Origin: Hafnia alvei
GTDB taxonomy: Bacteria; Pseudomonadota; Gammaproteobacteria; Enterobacterales; Enterobacteriaceae
DNA: 64,000 nt
Direction: 5' to 3'
Assembly: GCF_964063325.1 (NCBI RefSeq)
Contig: NZ_OZ061315.1
Location: 2,480,001 to 2,544,000, forward strand
The translations under genes and the position numbers were made by a program. Below are positions 53,223 through 62,066 of this stretch, one piece after another. Every line of letters begins with the position of its first letter. The first letter of the stretch is position 1. Below the pieces are notes generated by a model that saw nothing but the letters and a program-made list of their open reading frames with translations, did no database searches and was not told the DNA's origin.

Positions 53223-53528
53223 TTAGTGATAGTTAATCACTAAATGTCCCAGATTGGGGTGACCATCGATGGGTTTCAAATGAACATCAGCCACATTAGT
53301 GGGCAAACTAACCTTATCACCGCTTTTTAACACACTGTGCGCTCGTTCCAGATAATCACCATCTCTGTAGCATGATGAATGGAAACCCTTACCGCTTGGT
53401 GTAATGTCGCAAGTTGATTCAACAATCGAACCTACGAAACGAATTGTGCCCTTGTTCGTGGCGTGTACTGGCGCATGCAGGGCAAGCAACATTGCTATCC
53501 CGCTTACCCATGCTCTATTCCTAAGCAT
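53223..53528 (-). CDS. Short fimbrial-subunit-like exported protein
   Basis: 101 residues from the ATG at 53528, preceded by GGAGG six bases away. A signal peptide (ML..SGIAMLLALHAPVHA) is followed by KGTIRFVGSIVESTCDI, the opening strand and first cysteine typical of type 1 pilin subunits. The second Cys is in SSCYRDGDYL. The protein is only about half the usual pilin length and stands alone: no chaperone or usher gene is near. It may be a truncated pilin or a small single-domain relative. Confidence 0.65.
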   Translation of the reverse strand: MLRNRAWVSGIAMLLALHAPVHATNKGTIRFVGSIVESTCDITPSGKGFHSSCYRDGDYLERAHSVLKSGDKVSLPTNVADVHLKPIDGHPNLGHLVINYH

Positions 53529-53897
53529 ATGTAACCTCCATTTATTATTCACCTTAAGAATACAAATTAAAGAGAAAGATAAACTTGATTTACATCAGCT
53601 GAATATTCCACAGGGCACTATTTTAATAGTTTGAAATGTCAATTTACGTAAAATAGTTGCAATAAAATAAAAATATTTTTTAGAAATTATACGTAAGCGT
53701 TTAATTATCTAAACAAAACAAACAAATAACAGCATTTAGATCATCAATCGCAACATCGAGCAGCCGCACGTAACGGAGTGCTGAGATTAAAAAATTAGCC
53801 CACCGATGACTGTTATTAGGAAAGTGAGTTCTCACTTATCGAACATTCATAATATGAATATGTTAGGATCATGGCTGAAAGAAAGGATGTAGAAGTC
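53529..53897. other. AT-rich gap before the 44-residue ORF
   Basis: 369 bases of low GC with no supported gene. It contains the fimbrial-like gene promoter and, near 53840-53880, AT-rich sequence preceding the small ORF at 53898. Confidence 0.45.
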
Positions 53898-54032
53898 ATG
53901 ATTAAGCAATTTTATTTTTGGATGATAGTTGGTTGTGGGTTGTTCTTGTTCATGTCCGGCTTTGTAATGAGATCAACTTTCGAAGGTGTAATCGGTGCAT
54001 TACTGATTTTGTATAAAACGGTGATGGACTAA
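53898..54032 (+). CDS. Putative 44-residue membrane protein
   Basis: ATG at 53898; product MIKQFYFWMIVGCGLFLFMS then GFVMRSTFEGVIGALLILYK and TVMD. It has two hydrophobic stretches. The ribosome-binding site is weak (AGGATG 11 bases upstream). A hairpin (ACCCATC GCTA GGATGGGT, 54040-54057) follows the stop. No known family is assigned; the steady hydrophobic pattern makes a real gene plausible. Confidence 0.4.
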   Translation: MIKQFYFWMIVGCGLFLFMSGFVMRSTFEGVIGALLILYKTVMD

Positions 54033-54076
54033 CGGTTCTACCCATCGCTAGGATGGGTAGTGATTCGAGGCGATAT

Positions 54077-55033
54077 TTATAAATCGTTTAGCGGCGTTTG
54101 TTGCTGGCAGAGATAGTCATAAAGTGCATTCACGTCATTCTGCTGGCAAAGGCGAGTTCCTTTGTTTAGGGTTGCAGCACTCCCCGCGGCAACGCCATAC
54201 CTAACAATATCCAGTAAATCCGCCTGCTGCGACAATTTAAGCACCATCGCACCTACCATGCTGTCGCCCGCTCCAACGGTACTTTTCATTTTTACCGGCG
54301 GTGGCACAACCTGAACCCAGTGATGTTGCCCGACGGCCAGCGCCCCCTGAGCCCCTAACGAAACCACGACGTATTTTGATTTTCCAGTCGCAACAATAGA
54401 CTGTGCAGCCTCAAGCACGGCGCTAGGCTCTGCCAGCAAATCTTTACCACTAAGCTCAGACAGTTCTTTTTGATTCGGTTTCACTAGCAATAAATTGCCC
54501 ACTTCTAAACCTGCCATCAACGCATGACCAGAGCTATCGAGCACGCATTGGATATTTTTCTTTTGTGCCAGACGCAACAGTATCTGAAGTTCTTCCGTGG
54601 TCACCCCTTCGGGCAGACTGCCGCTGATGACAAGAATAGCTCCCTCAGGAATACCCATAGCGCACTCACGTAAACGATCAAACTCCTGTGACGTCAGTTT
54701 TGCGCCAGGCATGACAAAGCGATACTGCTCTCCGGTAATTTCGGTGTGCACATGCATATTTTGTCGAGTCCAGGCCTGCGTGGTCACCGTTTGAATGGCC
54801 ACTTTTTCTTGCTCAAGCAATTCGGCTAAGTGCTGCCCCGTTGGACCGCCTGCGGGAAAGATGGCATTTGCTTCTCCACCAAGATGGGCTATGGCGCGAG
54901 CCACGTTTATACCGCCGCCGCCCGGTTCATAAACCGGCTCTGAGCAACGTAATTTGCCATCAGGATAGAGTTTGGCCGTTGTCGTAGAACTATCAAGTGA
55001 AGGAGCTAGCGTCAGCGTATATATCGGTGTCAT
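54077..55033 (-). CDS. pfkB: 6-phosphofructokinase isozyme 2, PfkB
   Basis: 318 residues, ribokinase family. YTLTLAPSLDSSTTT and EPGGGGINVARAIAHLGG are the N-terminal PfkB signature; STVGAGDSMVGAMVLKLS is the C-terminal anion hole with the catalytic Asp. VKPNQKELSELSG binds nucleotide. It closely matches E. coli PfkB with a C-terminal extension of about nine residues. It converts fructose-6-phosphate to fructose-1,6-bisphosphate, the minor isozyme of glycolysis. Confidence 0.95.
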   Translation of the reverse strand: MTPIYTLTLAPSLDSSTTTAKLYPDGKLRCSEPVYEPGGGGINVARAIAHLGGEANAIFPAGGPTGQHLAELLEQEKVAIQTVTTQAWTRQNMHVHTEITGEQYRFVMPGAKLTSQEFDRLRECAMGIPEGAILVISGSLPEGVTTEELQILLRLAQKKNIQCVLDSSGHALMAGLEVGNLLLVKPNQKELSELSGKDLLAEPSAVLEAAQSIVATGKSKYVVVSLGAQGALAVGQHHWVQVVPPPVKMKSTVGAGDSMVGAMVLKLSQQADLLDIVRYGVAAGSAATLNKGTRLCQQNDVNALYDYLCQQQTPLNDL

Positions 55034-55292
55034 AACATCTCCTCGTTATATAAGTACTTCCCCAGCCTAGCACTTCGCCCTGTTTATTCTTTGTGTTAAT
55101 TCATTAAAGGATCTTTCCAGCCGTGCTAAACGATCATTCTATATGCTGTTCATCAGCGACCAATGAACGGCCCATGACCGATATGATTATTTTATAGGCA
55201 ATTAAAATAAGATAAGCCGATCTTGATCGTGTCACAAAAAAGTCATACTGCAATGTTATTGATATTGGTGCTATAACAAAGAGGTCAGCTCA

Positions 55293-55583
55293 GTGCTGAC
55301 AGACAAATATTTTGACGGATTTATGTATTACGGAGCCTCTATGAAGCGAATCATTAAAGGCGATACAAACTTCTCTCACCTCGTTGTCGCGCATGCAGCG
55401 ATCGATCAGCATGCCAAAGCCTATGGCCTTGCCCGTCAAGGATGGCCTTCTACTTATCATATTAAATATCGAGATAAACTCATCGCGGTGGAAGTTGTGA
55501 CCCGCCGTCAATCCTACGTTGCCACCGTTATGGTTGGCGCTCGAAGTTTAACCAAACTATGCGGTATGCCAGCCGCTGCATAA
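55293..55583 (+). CDS. Conserved small protein of unknown function
   Basis: 96 residues from a GTG at 55293 with GAGG at 55281-55284. An ATG at 55341, with GGAG six bases upstream, would give 80 residues beginning MKRIIKGDTNFSHL, so the start is uncertain. The core (HLVVAHAAIDQHAKAYGLAR; YHIKYRDKLIAVEVVTRRQS; YVATVMVGARSL) is soluble alpha/beta. E. coli has a small gene, ydiZ, next to pfkB; position makes that a candidate ortholog, but I cannot confirm the sequence. Confidence 0.6.
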   Translation: MLTDKYFDGFMYYGASMKRIIKGDTNFSHLVVAHAAIDQHAKAYGLARQGWPSTYHIKYRDKLIAVEVVTRRQSYVATVMVGARSLTKLCGMPAAA

Positions 55584-55629
55584 ATCACCTCCGGTGGTAC
55601 TCTGGCAAGTGCCACCTTATCCCCACCAT

Positions 55630-55660
55630 ATAACAAAGAAGCGGCTTTTCGCCGCCTCTT
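55630..55660 (-). terminator. Probable terminator of yebY
   Basis: On the minus strand, GGCGGC GAAAA GCCGCTTCTTTG, shortly after the yebY stop. Confidence 0.65.
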
Positions 55661-55676
55661 GATGTTGCTTGCAAAA

Positions 55677-56033
55677 CTACTGACACAACTGACGCGCGTG
55701 CTCGATAAAGGGCGCTACGCTCATCTTTTGCCCAGGATGATTCGGATCGTCTAGCAATATTGTCTCTAACGGTAATGCGGCCATTTTTTTGGCTTTCACC
55801 AAGCTGTTTGCCTTCTCATCTAAAGGATACTGTGCCAGCGTGCTGGCATTAATGACAAACAATGCCTGATTTTTTGTGCACTGCAGCTGCACTTCTTCTT
55901 TTACAAAGGCCCACTGGCTACCGAATTGCGCTTTACTCACCGTCTCTACGGTACGCGCCGCGAATGCTTGCGCAGATAAAAAAACGCCCGCCAGCGTCAA
56001 TAATCCTGTCAGTAACACACTTTTTTTCATCAT
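55677..56033 (-). CDS. yebY: YebY, periplasmic DUF2511 protein
   Basis: 118 residues from the ATG at 56033. A signal peptide (MMKKSVLLTGLLTLAGVFLS then AQAFAA) precedes a compact domain with VQLQCTKNQALFVINASTLA, then YPLDEKA and MSVAPFIEHARQLCQ; the two cysteines probably pair. It matches E. coli YebY, which forms the yobA-yebZ-yebY gene set with the copper genes just upstream. The function is unknown; copper handling is suggested by context. Confidence 0.9.
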   Translation of the reverse strand: MMKKSVLLTGLLTLAGVFLSAQAFAARTVETVSKAQFGSQWAFVKEEVQLQCTKNQALFVINASTLAQYPLDEKANSLVKAKKMAALPLETILLDDPNHPGQKMSVAPFIEHARQLCQ

Positions 56034-56076
56034 GAAGTTCCACTGTCGTCCAATCAAAAACTATTGCTATCTTATT

Positions 56077-56955
<879 letters not shown>

Positions 56956-56963
56956 AATTAGCC

Positions 56964-57341
56964 CTATTTAACAGAGAAGGTGTACTGGCCCTTGGTTTTA
57001 TGTCCATCGACAGAAACAACGTTCCAGCTCACCGCATATTCACCTTTATTTAAGGGCTGGGTAAAAGGAACGGAAACATGGGTTTTGTCATTACCCGCTA
57101 CCGATAACTTGCCTGTAGCGATCGGCTGGTTTTCAGGACCAACTACCGTGACTTTGCTAAACCCCGCTTCAATACCTTCGCTAAAAACGAACGTCAGCTC
57201 AGATGGTGCACTCACTTGGCTTTTAGCAGCAGGTGTTTGATCGGTAAGATGCGCATGAGCAAATACCTGTGGAGAAACGGCCAGCAGCAGCGCGGCACCG
57301 ATACCAGATAGGTGAAATTGAGCCGTTTTAAGCATTTTCAT
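56964..57341 (-). CDS. yobA: CopC-type periplasmic copper-binding protein (YobA)
   Basis: 125 residues from the ATG at 57341 (MKMLKTAQFHLSGIGAALLL). The signal peptide is cleaved before HAHLTDQTPA, exposing an N-terminal His as in CopC proteins that bind Cu(II). VVSVDGHKTKGQYTFSVK at the end supplies another conserved His. The fold is an immunoglobulin-like barrel. AAGGAA lies upstream of the ATG. It heads the yobA-yebZ-yebY set; a promoter should lie in 57342-57691. Confidence 0.92.
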   Translation of the reverse strand: MKMLKTAQFHLSGIGAALLLAVSPQVFAHAHLTDQTPAAKSQVSAPSELTFVFSEGIEAGFSKVTVVGPENQPIATGKLSVAGNDKTHVSVPFTQPLNKGEYAVSWNVVSVDGHKTKGQYTFSVK

Positions 57342-57691
57342 AGAATCGCATTCCTTTTGTGAGTCGCAGGTTCGCGCATTGATGACGTTCACAATAAGGT
57401 TTACGCCCCCATATAAAGTCATCAAATACGCTAGCATATTGATTTATATCTTACATTTTCCGTTCGCGCATTTCCATGCAGCCAGCAACAAAATCGCAAC
57501 CAGATGTTCACGTTTTTCAACTATGCGATAAACGACTTACTGACATACTTTTCCTATCTGTCATCACTGATTAATAAATTCATAAAAATCATTATGTTGA
57601 ACTATCTATACAAAATGTAGCTTGCAAGTTTGGCCGTAGAGAGCTTTAGTTAACGGGCATACCAACCTAACTACGGTTAAGAGAGGCCAAA
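57342..57691. other. Intergenic region between yobA and the 36-residue ORF
   Basis: 350 bases between divergent genes, AT-rich, with no supported ORF. It should contain both promoters; a copper-regulator site was not recognised. Confidence 0.4.
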
Positions 57692-57802
57692 ATGAGTAAG
57701 GGAATGGATAGCAAAAAGAATGCGAAGAAAAAACCGTTGAAGAGCCCTGCAGAGAAACGCGCGGAAAAGAGAGCAAAACGCGCACATCCAGATGGTGATT
57801 AA
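57692..57802 (+). CDS. Putative 36-residue highly basic protein
   Basis: ATG at 57692 with GAGAGG six bases upstream. The product MSKGMDSKKNAKKKPLKSPA then EKRAEKRAKRAHPDGD has 16 Lys/Arg residues in 36. An intrinsic terminator follows directly. It may be disordered and bind RNA or ribosomes. I believe similar short basic ORFs occur in other Enterobacterales, but I cannot name one with confidence. Confidence 0.6.
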   Translation: MSKGMDSKKNAKKKPLKSPAEKRAEKRAKRAHPDGD

Positions 57803-57825
57803 TCAGTAAACGTATTTCGTATCTT

Positions 57826-57850
57826 AAACCCGCTGCGGCGGGTTTTTTTA
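57826..57850 (+). terminator. Terminator of the 36-residue ORF
   Basis: AAACCCGC TGC GGCGGGTTTTTTT style stem (CCCGC..GCGGG) with a seven-T tail, 23 bases after the stop. Confidence 0.88.
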
Positions 57851-58382
57851 TTGCCAAAATTAGGCCATATGCGCAGAAAGTACGAGTTGGGAAAATCAGC
57901 AGTTCGAGAATAATATCGCTGTAGTATTCCTCTCTCTATCCCCTTCATTATTTCTTTCTTCAGCCCCCTTGAATAGATCGTTTAACAGCCAATAATCGCC
58001 TTTGATATAGGCATACTAGCCATAATTCTCTGCTCAATTATTTCCACTCGATGCAGCCGTTATGCCACTTCACATTTAATTACCCCGAAGCTCAAAATTT
58101 GTTAATTCTTGATTATATGTGCGGTTTATTGTCTCAAACCTGAATGACCAAACAAAGGGATAGCACGTGTAAAGGAAGGGATATAACTGAATAACAAGTG
58201 AGAGATACCAGAAGCAATAGCACGAATAGCTAAAACTCAATTTAACAACGGCATCATTTGACAAGTAATTTCTTATTATAGTCCATCGGCAAATATTTTC
58301 CATAATATCAAAAATGAACATCCAACTCGCGAGAGATCATAATAACACATTGATAAATAACGATTTATTATAACAAATGGAT

Positions 58383-58463
58383 AAAAAAAACCGAACCTTA
58401 AATAAAGGATCGGTGTAAAAAGAATCTTAAGACACAGTAAAAAAATGCAGTAACAATGATGAG
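58383..58463 (-). ncRNA. Candidate MicF-like porin-adjacent small RNA
   Basis: On the minus strand a TATAAT -10 (58474-58469) precedes a stretch starting around CTCATCATTGTTACTGC and ending in ACCGATCCTT TATTT AAGGTTCGG plus eight Ts. The terminator is like that of E. coli MicF (CCGGATGC..GCATTCGG-T8), the 5' end shares ATCATCATT-like sequence, the length of about 81 bases is close to MicF (93), and it points away from an OmpC-type porin as micF does. Primary sequence similarity is limited, so a MicC-like or unrelated RNA is possible. MicF blocks ompF translation. Confidence 0.5.
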
Positions 58464-58630
58464 ATTTAATTATACATCATATTTTTCATTGTAATTTGCA
58501 TTTTGTGTGGTGAGGCATTTCTTATAAATCAAACGAGAATATTCGAACTGTGAATTATCACTTAAGGGTATCTTTTTCCGAAAGAAAATGGGGAGCCCCA
58601 CTTGAGCTTTGTATATTTATCTTTGCTTCA

Positions 58631-58650
58631 TTTACATTTCAATACATTTA
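58631..58650 (+). promoter_or_regulatory. OmpR-type box of the OmpC-like porin
   Basis: TTTACATTTCAATACATTTA matches the high-affinity C1/F1 OmpR site TTTACATTTTGAAACATCTA at 15 of 20 positions. If TATGCT at 58722-58727 is the -10, this box lies about 85-105 bases before the transcription start, the same place as C1 in E. coli ompC. Confidence 0.65.
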
Positions 58651-58851
58651 ATTACCATAAAAAATAAATAAACGTCGCATAGGCACTTTTTATTTATAGC
58701 GCATTAAACATATTATTAAGCTATGCTTGTAGCGTGAACTTTGACTGATGGAACGCACTTAAGTTCACACAGCGAGTGTAAAAAAACATAAATAAGCAGT
58801 GGCACATATAACTGACCTTGGCCGGTCAAAAAACTAAGAAGGAATATCATA

Positions 58852-59967
58852 GTGAAACGTAATCTGCTGGCAGTAATCATCCCTGCACTTTTAGTTGCAG
58901 GCGCAGCAAACGCTGCAGAAATCTACAACAAAGACGGCAACAAGCTGGATCTGTTCGGTAAATTAGATGGCCTGCACTACTTCTCAGACGACAACGGTTC
59001 AGACGGCGATCAGTCTTACGTTCGTTTCGGCTTCAAAGGTGAAACTCAGATTAACGACCAGCTGACCGGCTATGGCCAGTGGGAATATCAAGCAAACCTG
59101 AACCATGCAGAAAGCCAAGATAACAACAACTTTACCCGTGTTGGCTTCGCTGGTTTGAAATTTGCTGAGTTCGGTTCTTTGGATTATGGCCGTAACTACG
59201 GTGTGATCTATGATGTTGGTTCTTGGACTGACGTGCTGCCAGAGTTCGGTGGCGATACCTACGGTGCGGATAACTTCCTGTTCCAACGTGGTAACGGCAT
59301 GCTGACCTACCGTAACACCGACTTCTTCGGTATGGTTGACGGCCTGAACTTTGCTCTGCAGTATCAGGGCAAAAACGATAGCCCAGAAGAATCCAACAAT
59401 GGTCGTTCAGCTCAAGGTCAGAACGGTGACGGCTACGGTATGTCTCTGTCCTACGATCTGGGCTGGGGCATTAGCGCAGCAGCAGCGTACTCTTCATCTG
59501 ACCGCACCAACGAACAGAACCGTGCACAGTATTATGGTCACGGCGATAAAGCAGATATCTACACCGGTGGTCTGAAATATGACGCTAACAACGTTTATTT
59601 AGCCGCTATGTATACTCAGGCTTATAACGCTAACCGTTTCGGTGATTTCTCTGCAAGCGGCCCAGATGCAGTTTACGGCTTTGCTAACAAATCTCAGAAC
59701 ATTGAAATCGTAGCACAGTACCAGTTCGACTTCGGTCTGCGTCCATCCGTTGCTTACCTGCAATCAAAAGGTAAAGACATCGGCAACGGTTACGGCGACC
59801 AGGATCTGGTTAAATACGTTGATGTCGGCGCGACTTACTACTTCAACAAAAACATGTCTACCTACGTTGATTACAAAATCAACCTGTTGGATGACAACCG
59901 CTTCACTAACAACGCTGGCATCAACACGGATGACATCGTTGCACTGGGTGTTGTTTACCAGTTCTAA
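58852..59967 (+). CDS. ompC: OmpC-type general porin
   Basis: 371 residues from a GTG at 58852 with AAGGA 8-12 bases upstream. The signal peptide MKRNLLAVIIPALLVAGAAN leads to AEIYNKDGNKLDLFGKLDGL. DGDQSYVRFGFKGETQIND, VGSWTDVLPEFGGDTYGADN (the loop-3 constriction with PEFGGD) and INLLDDNRFTNNAGINTDDI followed by ...VVYQF at the C-terminus all match the OmpC/OmpF/PhoE family, closest to OmpC. It forms trimeric 16-strand barrels for passive solute entry. The context differs from E. coli (rcsD-micF-ompC-apbE), so it may be an OmpC paralog. Upstream are an OmpR box and a candidate antisense-type small RNA. Confidence 0.85.
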   Translation: MKRNLLAVIIPALLVAGAANAAEIYNKDGNKLDLFGKLDGLHYFSDDNGSDGDQSYVRFGFKGETQINDQLTGYGQWEYQANLNHAESQDNNNFTRVGFAGLKFAEFGSLDYGRNYGVIYDVGSWTDVLPEFGGDTYGADNFLFQRGNGMLTYRNTDFFGMVDGLNFALQYQGKNDSPEESNNGRSAQGQNGDGYGMSLSYDLGWGISAAAAYSSSDRTNEQNRAQYYGHGDKADIYTGGLKYDANNVYLAAMYTQAYNANRFGDFSASGPDAVYGFANKSQNIEIVAQYQFDFGLRPSVAYLQSKGKDIGNGYGDQDLVKYVDVGATYYFNKNMSTYVDYKINLLDDNRFTNNAGINTDDIVALGVVYQF

Positions 59968-60005
59968 TTCGTTAATTAACGGATCTAGATCCTATGTGAA
60001 TGCAT

Positions 60006-60030
60006 AAAGGGGCCTTAGGGCCCCTTTTTA
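60006..60030. terminator. Terminator between ompC and yeiL
   Basis: AAAGGGGCC TTAG GGCCCCTTTTT, a nine-base stem with A and T flanks between convergent genes. Confidence 0.9.
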
Positions 60031-60047
60031 GGTTTCGCCAATACCCA

Positions 60048-60740
60048 TTATAGCTCTGCCAGTGAGTTGTCAGGTGCCATCTCAAGCGCTAGCGCTGTCA
60101 GCGCACTTTTATTCGTAATGATGTATCCCGCCTTCTGCTTGACCAACACCCCATCCTGCGTGAATTGAGCGATCACATACAGTAAGTGACGATACGAAAC
60201 GCCCATATACTCGGCCACAGAAGTATGTTTTTCGCGATACATGTCACAATGCTGAGTTAATAAAATAAAAGCGGCCAAGCGATTAATCAGAGGAAACGAT
60301 TGGTTTTGCGTCAGCGAGATAATGTTGCGGTAATTTTTTTTACTGAGTGCAACGCAAAGATTGCGCAAAAAAGTCGCGTCATTTAACAGCGGTGAACGGT
60401 ACTTTTTTACCGATAGCGCTAGGCACCAGCAGGCCTCGATAGCCTGTACAGCACGTGGCTCGTGATCGATATCTACCAGCTCAATTTCGCCAATAAAACA
60501 AGGCGCTGCAAAGAAATCAATCAAGGATATGCGGCCATTAGCCTGCGTTGAATACAGCTTGGCCCTCCCCTGAGCAAGGTAAAACAGATAGGTGGGAGAG
60601 TGACCCTCTTTGACAATGAAATCCCCCGCGGGCACGTGGAACAGCTTTGTATCACTCACAACATCAATAGAAAAATTTTGGCTATAGCCCGTAGCTTCCA
60701 GCAGTTGCTGCCGCAGACTCGCATCCAAGACTTCCTTCAT
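60048..60740 (-). CDS. yeiL: Crp/Fnr-family regulator YeiL
   Basis: 230 residues. A cyclic-nucleotide-binding-like beta-roll (VPAGDFIVKEGHSPTYLFYL; RISLIDFFAAPCFIGEIELV) is joined by a long helix to a winged HTH (HTSVAEYMGVSYRHLLYVIA). The match to E. coli YeiL is close, including DIDHEPRAVQAIEACWCLAL and LTQNQSFPLINRLAAFILL. The four or more cysteines may sense redox or hold a cluster, but this is not shown. YeiL promotes stationary-phase survival in E. coli. It is divergent from rihB, and a 20-base palindrome lies between. Confidence 0.9.
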   Translation of the reverse strand: MKEVLDASLRQQLLEATGYSQNFSIDVVSDTKLFHVPAGDFIVKEGHSPTYLFYLAQGRAKLYSTQANGRISLIDFFAAPCFIGEIELVDIDHEPRAVQAIEACWCLALSVKKYRSPLLNDATFLRNLCVALSKKNYRNIISLTQNQSFPLINRLAAFILLTQHCDMYREKHTSVAEYMGVSYRHLLYVIAQFTQDGVLVKQKAGYIITNKSALTALALEMAPDNSLAEL

Positions 60741-60752
60741 CGCCCTCTCCCC

Positions 60753-60772
60753 AATATGAGATTTCTCATATT
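60753..60772. promoter_or_regulatory. 20-base palindrome, candidate YeiL operator
   Basis: AATATGAGA TT TCTCATATT has perfect nine-base arms and lies 13 bases upstream of the yeiL start and about 105 bases before rihB. CRP/FNR-family proteins bind dyads of about this size, so autoregulation or control of rihB is plausible. Confidence 0.55.
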
Positions 60773-60876
60773 TAATATACGTTTTCTATTGTTATGCTTC
60801 AAACGCTGCGAAGAAACATGTCTGAAATTATTAAACTAATAATAAATTATTTCTTAATATAAAAGAGGATATAACA

Positions 60877-61809
60877 ATGGAAAAAAGAAAAATCATACTC
60901 GATTGCGACCCAGGCCATGATGATGCTATTGCTATTATGCTTGCGGCAAAACATCCTGCCATTGATTTGCTTGGGATAACCATTGTTGCAGGAAACCAAA
61001 CGCTAAATAAAACCCTCATTAATGGATTAAACGTGTGTCAGAAACTAGGTATTCATGTACCTATTCATGCTGGTATGCCACAGCCTATAATGCGTGAACA
61101 AATAGTGGCTGACAATATCCATGGCGAGAGCGGATTAGACGGCCCTGTGTTTGCACCACTAACTCGCCAAGCCGAAAGCAAGCATGCCATTCAATATATT
61201 ATTGACACATTGATGGACAGTGATGGAGACATTACGCTCGTCCCCGTTGGACCATTAACAAATATTGCCGTTGCTATGCGTATGCAGCCAGCTATTTTAC
61301 CGAAAATTCGCGAAATTATATTAATGGGTGGCGCATACGGCACGGGAAACTTTACACCTTCGGCAGAGTTTAATATTTATGCCGACCCCGAAGCTGCCCG
61401 CGTGGTATTTACCTCTGGAGTCCCGCTGGTAATGATGGGGTTAGATTTAACCAACCAGACTATCTGCACTGCGGATGTCATTACCCGAATGGAAAAAGTA
61501 GGTGGCCCCGCCGGTGAATTGTTCAGCGACATCATGAACTTTACGCTTAAAACACAATATGAAAATTATGGCTTAGCTGGCGGCCCCGTGCACGATGCAA
61601 CCTGCATTGGCTATCTCATCAATCCTAACGCTTTCAAAATGCAGGATATGTATGTAGAAATCGATGTGAACAACGGTCCATGCTACGGGCGTACTGTATG
61701 CGATGAACTCGGCGTAACCGGAAAACGGGCTAACACCAAAGTGGGGATGACCATTGATACCAAATGGTTCTGGAACGTAGTTGAAGAATGCGTGCGGATG
61801 TATATTTAA
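60877..61809 (+). CDS. rihB: Pyrimidine-specific ribonucleoside hydrolase RihB (YeiK)
   Basis: 310 residues. The N-terminal calcium-binding motif is ILDCDPGHDDAIAI, and VPVGPLTNIAVAM, EFNIYADPEAARVVF and the active-site His in HDATCIGYL complete the nucleoside hydrolase fold. It splits uridine and cytidine into base and ribose. AGAGGA precedes the ATG. It is followed at 257 bases by the nucleoside transporter gene nupX, a natural uptake-and-cleavage pair, as in E. coli yeiJKL. Confidence 0.94.
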   Translation: MEKRKIILDCDPGHDDAIAIMLAAKHPAIDLLGITIVAGNQTLNKTLINGLNVCQKLGIHVPIHAGMPQPIMREQIVADNIHGESGLDGPVFAPLTRQAESKHAIQYIIDTLMDSDGDITLVPVGPLTNIAVAMRMQPAILPKIREIILMGGAYGTGNFTPSAEFNIYADPEAARVVFTSGVPLVMMGLDLTNQTICTADVITRMEKVGGPAGELFSDIMNFTLKTQYENYGLAGGPVHDATCIGYLINPNAFKMQDMYVEIDVNNGPCYGRTVCDELGVTGKRANTKVGMTIDTKWFWNVVEECVRMYI

Positions 61810-62066
61810 TTCATACTGATAAACCATTTTGTGACAAAGACTATATCTACAATACCCTAAACTAAATTTTATTTGGCTGCCTTCGCACACCACAACGACT
61901 GGCTTGGGTGAGTTCATCGAGGTGAATTATTTAGCACTCTCAATGTGGCTTACACTTTTTGGGGTACGCAGTATATATACACCTTGTCTATCGAATATTA
62001 ATAGGCAACATCTTGTTGTCTATTAATATCAGTCATACCATAAAACGTTTATAAAAGGTATTCATA

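Larger units (their letters stand above)
57803..58851. other. Intergenic region upstream of the OmpC-type porin
   Basis: About 1 kb, very AT-rich. It holds the terminator of the small basic ORF, a candidate minus-strand small RNA (58383-58463), an OmpR-type box at 58631-58650 and the porin promoter. The left 500 bases (57860-58380) show nothing I can support. Confidence 0.55.

Noticed and set aside
57606..57857. 83-residue minus-strand ORF over the small basic gene
   Set aside because: Antisense shadow of the 36-residue ORF and its terminator, with no ribosome-binding site.
58076..58321. 81-residue minus-strand ORF in the AT-rich gap
   Set aside because: Composition and amino-acid content (Phe, Tyr, Ser, Cys rich) fit chance translation of AT-rich DNA, and no ribosome-binding site was found.
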